From Achatina immaculata (taxonomy: Eukaryota; Mollusca; Gastropoda; Stylommatophora; Achatinidae), in the NCBI GenBank assembly GCA_009760885.1, contig CM019719.1, positions 39,931,584-39,995,583 of the forward strand: DNA of 64,000 nucleotides, read 5' to 3'. The notes beneath the pieces are model-generated. The model was not told the origin of the DNA, searched no databases, and saw nothing but the letters and a program-made list of their open reading frames with translations. Shown here piece by piece: positions 12,601-21,600 of this stretch. The position numbers and the translations under genes are program-made. Numbering within the stretch: position 1 is the first letter of the stretch; every line of letters starts with the position of its first letter.

Positions 12601-15600
12601 TTTTCTTCATTTATGAAATAGCTGAGTTTATTGTCAGCCCGAGATAAGACAAACTTCCGCTGAGCAACCTGCTTTCTATCCCGACCCAGTTTCCACAACA
12701 TGCCCATCTTGGTTGGACAATTGTAGGCTACTTGCCGATCAGGATCCATAAACTCCATGCGCTGGTACTTGGCCATAATCCATTCTTTCTTTAGAACACT
12801 AAATAATCAAAATATATCAAGGTATAAAACAAACAACTACCACCACATAAACTATTTATCAGCAACTTCTTTAATGTACAGACCATGTAGCAACCAAAAA
12901 GCATAAATCAAACATGTATTCTACAAACACTTCTAAAAGACTGGACAGTTATTTTGTGCCCAAATCTTCGGAACAGGAAAAGTCAGTACATATGGTGGAA
13001 TTGAAATGTGCTATTGTACAATCAAACATCATATGTTGTTCATTTCAGTGGATTGCACTACCAAGTGAAATTCTAAAAGTTTTAATGATTTCAAAACAGC
13101 AAAAACTGTGGCATTGGGGAGAACTAAAGCAATAGCAACAGTAAAATCCATTTTTACCGAACAATTATGTGATGATTTTGCAAATGCCCATTATTTTGGT
13201 ATAGCAACTGACACTAGTAACCATGATGTCTAGAAAATCTCCCTATTTATTGTTCAATAATTTAGTCCTAAAAAGTTATATGACTTTCTTCTTCTTCTTC
13301 ATATGCTTCTACTGAATTTTCTCCTGTGATCCTCGAGACAGATCTCATGTAGGATGTAGGTTCAGCACATCGGGGAGCTGTGGCCTATATTCCTGATGGG
13401 TCACTGAAGTGGAATTGCGTGACACTGACATGACTATAAAACTGCTTAAACCAGGTTCCTTAAAAAGTGAAAATTGTTTCTGAAATAAGCAACTGCTGTG
13501 TTAAAGCATTAGAAGCGAACAGTACTGATAAACGTAAATGCATTGTGTTCTGTAGCGACAATGCAAATACAAATAGTGGAGTACACCATATAATGTGTTC
13601 ACAGATTTGAAGAGTGAACTAAATGAAAACCTTTTTGATGCCGGATACCCTGGGCACATACTTCATAATGCAGAAGAAAAGCCACCAGCTGATGTTTTAA
13701 CTATAGATGTGGCAACTATAATAATTAAACTGTTCAATTATTTCTCAATATATATAACATATGCAGAACACCTGAAAGAATTTTGCAAATGTGTGGATGT
13801 AGAGTATAGCAAATCGCTGTCACATACAAAAAAAACAAGGTGGTTATATTTGCTTCCCACAGTGGAAAGAGTATTACAACTTTATGAAGCACTAAAATCA
13901 TTTCTCCTCTCAGAAGAAAAAAGCACAAAGACTTGGTTACCCTCATTACCCCGTTTGAAAATCCCCTAAGCGAACCTTATTTTTTATCTGTCCAAAGCCA
14001 GATGAGTGTAATTAATAGACAAGTACTTAAACTGGAGAAAGCAGACAGTAGAGTCTTAGAAGTAGGTATAATTTTATATAAAACCCTTTACATTAATAAA
14101 TCAGCGGAAAGAAGAAAGACTTCTTCCTCCAAAAGTGAAATCTTTTTTGAAACAAGCAGAAGATGAACGTGGCAGCTGTAAATATGAATAAATTTTATGT
14201 TGAGGTGAAAGAGTTTTATGAAACATGTCATGCTTATATACAGAGGTGGATAACATCTTTGAATGAATTTTCCATCTGTAAGAAAAGACAAAAAAACAAT
14301 ACATACAAGACTGTTGTGAAAGAATAGAAGGACATCAGAAGTGTGGAATTTGGGCCAGAGTGGAAAGGAATGCAGAGGACAGGAGTTTGTGGAAAACCCT
14401 TGCAGAATCCCCATGTGCCTTGGACACTTAAAGCGAGAAAGAGAGAGAAAGAAGTGTGGAAGAGATAGCGAAATGTTTAAAGACAAAGACACTGACGAGA
14501 AATGTCACACCTAAGCTAAATGTAATTTGTGATGAGATGGGGAAGACCCTGAAAGAGATAGAGGAAATTCTAGAAAGATGGAAGGAATATTGCAGAGGAA
14601 TGTATGATACAACTGCCTGTGAGGGTAGAAATGAACAGTGTGAAGAAAGAACCAGAAATGACAACTGAAGAAGTTTTATGGGCAATAAAGAATCTGAAAA
14701 ATGGTAAATCACCAGGACGCGATGAGATAACAGCAGAACTTTTTATGGCAGGAGGCAAGAATGTGCTACAATCTATCATGCACTATGTAAAAAAATATCT
14801 TACATCTTACATCCCTCCCGTGCTGCTAAACATCATATAGGGCCCACAAGCTAGTTCGCCAAGATTTCCTGTCTTCGGCAAGTTTTTCAATCTCATCAAC
14901 GGATGTTATGCCCACTGAACTGGCCTCTCTTAACAATGTCCTCTTTAGAGTTTCACATGGTCAGCCTCTTTTTCTTCAGCCTGTTGTGTTCCACTTGATT
15001 GTTTCCTCTGATTGTTTCTTCTCATCACATGGCCAATATATGTCCATCTTCTTTTTCTAATCACCCATGAGAAAGGTTGTTGTTTGCTCATCTGTCTTAT
15101 CTCTGCATTGTTCTTGAATTCGTTCCACTTTATACTGAGTATTTTCCTTAAGCATCTCTTTTCAAAAGAGCCTAATTTCTTGTCTATTTCTTTAGTTGTT
15201 TTTCAGTTTACACATGCATAAATGAGGGTGGATATTACATTTGAACTGAATAATCTTAACTTGGTTTTTGTGCTTATAACTTAGAGCGCCATATGTTTTC
15301 AAGATTCTTGAAGGTCAATGCTGCTTTTGCAATTTGAACTCTTCCTTTCTGGTTTCACCATCCTGGTCTATGGTATCGCCGATGTTCAAATGATTGTATT
15401 GTGAGTTTCCGTAACAGTTGGTTTTTTTTCCCCATCTAGAGTTGCCTTAAGATGGGTCTCAGGATAAGGTTGCTGGCCTTATGCCCAACTCCTGTTTTAC
15501 GATATGTGTCGATGCAAAAGATTCATATCAAAGTATGCCGGCAAGAGCATCAAAAAGCTCCCGCCATCTTTTATGTCACCCAGAAGTCATGTGATATATT

Positions 15601-18600
15601 AAAAAATATAGAATTCAGGTATTTGGCCAAAAGAATGGAAAATAACTATATTCATACCACAACCGAAAAAATGATAACTTGAAATTATGCACAAACTACA
15701 AAACCATTGCCCTGATCAGTCATGCAAGTAAAATTCTATTAAAAATTATAACGGATAGACTTCGCAAGAAAACAGAAGGAGAAATCAATATGGTCCATGC
15801 TGGTTTTAGACAAGGAAGAGGAACAAGAGATCATATATTCAATATAAGATTAATAATACAGAAATGCAGAGAATTTAATGTGAATCTATATTTATCTTTT
15901 ATAGACTATTCAAAGGTATATGATTGTGTACAACACCAGAAACTTTAGGAAATAATGGAAAAATGGGATTTCCAACACATGTGATTCAATTAATATCACT
16001 GCTGTATCTAGGCCAACAGGCAGCAGTAAGAACAAATGGTGAAACAATAGACTGGTTTGATACAAAACAAGGGGTCCATCAGGGATGCATACTGTTGCAT
16101 TACCTATTTAACTTGCATAACAAAAATATAATGAGGAGTGTGAGAGAAGATGCATTATGATGCCTTAAAAATTGGAGGTTATGAAATACCAGAGATCAGA
16201 TATGCTAATTACACAATATTACTGTCCACAACACAAAAAGGAATTGAAAAACTAATTATGTCACTCTGTAAGAACAGTGAAAACTAAAACCTTTATCTTA
16301 ATGCTTGAAAACTAAACTGATGACAACTGATAAAACGAATAAGGCAAATAAAATATACGAGAGGTGATTTATACGTTCTCGGCACAAGGTACAAATACTT
16401 GAAACACTCAGTTGACATTAGGTGCATTTGTAGATCAGGTTTAATGTAAGATTAAACACCAAGTTTCAAGAAATTTACTGTAACCAATTTTTGTTTACAG
16501 GCTACTGAAGTGTAAGGGGTGGCAGAAATTCCTTCGGACTATTGCCTGTCTACCAAACTCAAAAAGGAGCTCAGTAGTCGCAAATTTTCTTCAGATGATA
16601 ATGTCATTTATGCTGTAGGCCACCTTCTACTGGCACAAAATGCTGACTTTTACAAAGAAGGGATCCATATGCTCCAGGATCACTGGACTAAATGCATAAA
16701 CTTACAAGGGGACTATGTTGAGAAATAACCCAAAAGAGTTGTCCACAAATAATCCGTTGTACCTTAGGCAGTGAACTTATCAATCACCCCTTGTATATCA
16801 ATGAGCAAAAATTGGAAGAGATGGAGAGTTTTGAATATCTTGGATCACTACAAACTAACAATGGAAATACAATGAGGGAAATTAAAAGGAGGACACCTAT
16901 CATCATCATCATGTGCCATGCCGACTGGCATTAGGTATTATTCTTCTCCAGAGTACCCGATCCTTCATGCAGGTCACTAGTTCAGTTGGTGATCTCCTCT
17001 CACACCATCCCGTCAGACTGTCCAGTATCATTTCTCTTGGTCTTCCCCTGGCTCTTCTTCCCTCTATTTGTCCTGTTATTATAATATTTGTAATGCCCTC
17101 TCTTCTCACTGCATGTCCTATGAAAATACATTGTGCCTCTTATTTTTTTTACAAGATTTTTTGTATCTCCGCTTTTCTCATACATTCTTCATTAATTATT
17201 TCTGTTGTCCATGGAATTTGCAACATTCTTCTAATAAACCACATTTCTGCTGCTTCCAATGACTTTTGTGCCTATTGTCCATGATTCACTTCCATATAAT
17301 AAGATGGGTTCAATATAGCATTTTAGGACTTGTTTTCTAACATTCATTGATACGGATGTGTTGCATAATACGTTTCTCATTCTCTGAAATGCAGTCTTTG
17401 CCTGGCCTATTCTGTTATAACTTCTGTTCTGCTTTTCCCATCTGAAGTTATTACTGCTCCAAGGTATTTGAATTTCTGCACCTGCTTTAGAATAGTTCCA
17501 TTTAATTTTATACTGCATACTGGTGGATTCTGTTTCTTAGATATAACCATCGTCTCTGTCTTTTTATGTTCAAAGTAAGGCCTTTCTGTTCACTTTCTTT
17601 GGTGACTTTATCCAAGAGATTTTGTAGGTCTTGTTGGTTCCTAGCTATCAGTACTGTGTCGTCAGCATACCAAAGGTTGTTAATACTGTATCCTCCTACT
17701 TTTATACCTGGTTCTGTAATGATCATTCTTAGAATATTTTCGCTGTACAGAGAAAAAAAGATCTGGCGATAGTACACACCCTTGTTGCACTCCTTGTTTT
17801 ATTGGTTGATATTTTCCAGTTTCATTTTCAACTCAAATCGCTGCTTCTTGCTGCCGGATAGATGTTTTACAATCCTCAGGTCTTTGCCATCTATATTTAT
17901 GTTCTTTAGGCATTTTAATAATTTCACCATGTTTCGCCTTGTCGAATGCCTTGGTGTAATCAATGAAGCATAAGAGAAATCTTTCTGTACTTCTAAAGTT
18001 CTTTATGTTAGTGTTCGTAAAGCATAAATGGCATTATGTGTTCCCTTTCCTTAAACAAATCTGAGTTGTTCATCTGCTATTTCCATTTTCATCTTTTTCC
18101 TTGTTCTTCTCATAATAATTCTCAAAAGTAGCTTTGTTATGTGACATGAGAGACTGATATTCCTGTGGTCCTCACATTTCTTTGCACCTGGTTTCTTTGG
18201 TAGTGCTATAAACGTGATCTAAGCAGGTCACTAGGGATACAACCACCGTTGCAAATGTCATCCAGTAACTTGGTTATTATTTTTATTCCCATCTCATCGA
18301 GAGCCTCTATTTCTTCCATTGTTATATTATCAGGCTCAGTTGCTCTTCATTTCTTCATGTGTTTGATGGCATCTATGATTTCATCTTCAAGTATTGGTGG
18401 TCCATCACAGTTTTCAGTATCTGGTATTAATTCTGGTCTTTCTCCTCCATATAGCTCACCTATGTATTCTGTCCACCTGTCCACAATGTTTTCTTTTCCC
18501 ATTAACATTTTACCTTCTTTTGATTTCAGACATCCTGTGGTATATTCTGTCTTCCTGTCTGTGAGTTCACTAATTCGTTTGTGCATGTTTTTGCTGTCTT

Positions 18601-21600
18601 TATTATGGGAGTCCTCTATTTGTCTGTACTGTTCATTTATCCACACTTCCTTTGCTTCTATGCATTTGCGTTTTATTTCTTTATTTATCCTGCTATATTT
18701 TTCTTGGTTATTTTTACTCCTCCTTCTCTTGTCCATCAGTCCCAAGATGTCATCTGTCATCCATTTATTCTTGGAGGCTTCTTTTTTCAGTGGTATTATC
18801 TCCTTAAAAAGAGATTTTGAGATGTTGAAAGCAGAAGAAATAGAAACACCAAAACAACTCTGCCAGATACTACAACAAATTTGGGATCTAGAAAAAACTC
18901 CAGAGGAGTGGAAAACTGCCCTTACAGTAAAACTACCAAAGAAGGGTGACCTCAGAGATTGCAGGAACTGGAGAGGCATACCCTCCTGCCACTCACCAGT
19001 AAAGTATTTGGCAGAATAATCATCAACAGAATTGTACCAGCACTTGAGGAAAAACTCTGGAAAGAGAAGGCAGAATTTAGGAAAAGAAGATCATGCATAG
19101 ACCACATATCTGTACATAGACAAATATTAGAGCAGGCAAATTGAATGGCAAAGCACAACATATGCACCGCTTATAGATTCTGAGAAAGCCTTTAACAATG
19201 TCAACAGAAATGCACTGTGGAAAATTCTAAGATGGCATGGCCTCCCCCATAAGATAGTGAATGTAATCAAAGTCCTATATGAGGGTTTTCATTGCAAAGT
19301 GGTCTGTGGAGAACATACATCCAACAGCTTTAGGGTACAAACAGGAGTGAAGCAGGGATGTGTACTATCGCCAACATTACTTATCTTGGCAATAGACTGG
19401 TTAATGAAGGAGGCAACATCAGACAAACGCAGAGGATTACAATGGACCCTTGACATAGTGCTGGAGGACCTTGATTTTGCCAACGACATCTGTCTACTAT
19501 CAAGCAGCCACAAAGATATGCAAGATAAAATAAACAAGCTAACTCAGAATGCAAACAACATAGGATTAAAGATCACGTAGGAAAGACAAAGTTAATGAAC
19601 CAAAATGTGAACAAAAGAAATATACTCAGAGTAGATAACAAGTTAGTGGAGGAGGTCACTGAATTTGTATATCTTGGCAGTAGAGTAGTAGAAAATGGAG
19701 ACAGCACAGAGGACATCAACAGCAGACTTACTAGAGCAAACCAGGCTTTTGCAATGTTGCAGACTATATGGAAATCTAAAAAAACTAAGCATGAAGATGA
19801 AAATCAGGATATTTAAGAGTAATGCTCTAAGTGTACTACTCTATGTAAGTGAATGCTGGAAAATCACCAAAACCACAGAAAATAAGCTGAATTATTTCCA
19901 GACTAAATGTTTACGAAGAAGAAAAATATTTTGGCCAAACACCAAACACGCTGTTAGGCCCTGTACAACATGGTTTGAAGTAGAAGAGACTGTAAAGTTT
20001 TTGCATGACAAAGAACAGTCACTTGATGATTCCTATTGTTTGAAGCAGTACTCACAAAGGAGGACAAATGAAATGGAAAGAGGTGCCCCAACAACTCAGC
20101 TGCAGAAATGAGTTACCGGCTCCTTACAAAGCTGGAGAAGGAAAAGCAGTGAGACATGAAGCTTACCACATCATCTTCTAGTGTGGCAACTGGTCAAGGA
20201 AAGTCTGGATGCCAACACCACATTCCCTGTGTGCTGCTAAGGCCACTTTTACTTAAAAAGACAATAAAATAAATGCGTGTTGTACTAACTCGACAGAAGT
20301 ACTGGCAGGCCTTCTGTAATAGACTGGCACACACAGCTCATATTTGTCCTTGGCTCTGTTGTTACCAATCATCTTCATCACCTGCACACAAGAAATGAAA
20401 GGTTAGTCAATGAAGCTAGACAAATACATTTGTCACATTTACATATGCACATTTGCTACCTGTGTTTAGTATTTGCACAAGAAATATGAGCATCTGGAAC
20501 AAGTACAACCAAGCTGAAATTTACAAGTTAAATTTAACTACTTTCCACTCACTGCTTCTTAATTTTTATATTTCACTTTCAGTAAGAACATTTGCCAAGC
20601 GGAGTGAAAAAACAAACAAATTTTTTTTCTAAAAACCATATAAAGTGGCCTGGATGGCTAAGTGGTTAGGCACTCTGCCTACTAAGCTGAGGGGTACTGG
20701 GTTGAAGTCCCAGCAGTGGGGATTTTTTTCTGGTACCACCACACCAAAAAAGCCCCAGGGTACATCCAGCCTCTAAAACTGGGTACCAGAGAAATCTGGG
20801 AAGGTAAATGTGGGGCCAGGTGTGATACTGACCACATCACACTTTCATGTGCCAAAGAACTTGGAAATTCAGGCCTAAAACCTTATCCTTAATATGACTT
20901 AAATGCATGGAAACAGTGATTGTATCTAAACACTATATATATATATATATATATGAAAACAAGTTGAATTCTTTCCAGACTAAATGTTTATGAAGAATTA
21001 GAAAAATATTTTGGCCAAACACCATAAGAAACAATATCTCATTGGCATAAATGCAGATGAAGCCACTGACAGCAATTATTGAGGAAAGACACTGGTGATG
21101 GTTGGGACATGTGCCCCGAATGACTGACAACTCACTACCAAAAATAGCACTAAGATGTACACCACAGGGGAACAGAACTAAGGGTAGACCGAAAGAGACA
21201 TGGAGAAGAACAACAGAGAGGATGTTGAGCAATATAGGGTTCACCTGGGCAGAAGCAGGAAAAAAAAGGCAAAGGACAAGCATTTGTGGAAAACCCTTGC
21301 AGGAAGCCCCATGTGCCCTGGGCACTCAAGGTTCAAAAATATATATATATATATGGTAAAAATGTTTACAATTTGAAGACTAAAATATCTAAAAGCAATT
21401 TAAAAATGAATACAAGTCAAAAAGTGAAGGAGAATCTGAACACAGTGCAAATGGTCTATAGCACTGGAAGAACCAGCAGGCAGGGGGGGGGACAACTAAC
21501 TGCTGAAAGTCTTAAAGGTTTCAGATGAAGTACATCAAAGTAATGAAAAGAAAGGACAATGACTCAGTGCCTGATACAGGGCAACCAGCAGGCATTCACC

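Noticed and set aside
20643..20715. tRNA gene
   Set aside because: It has A- and B-box-like sequence, but no closable acceptor stem, and it is followed by the SINE body seen at other loci.
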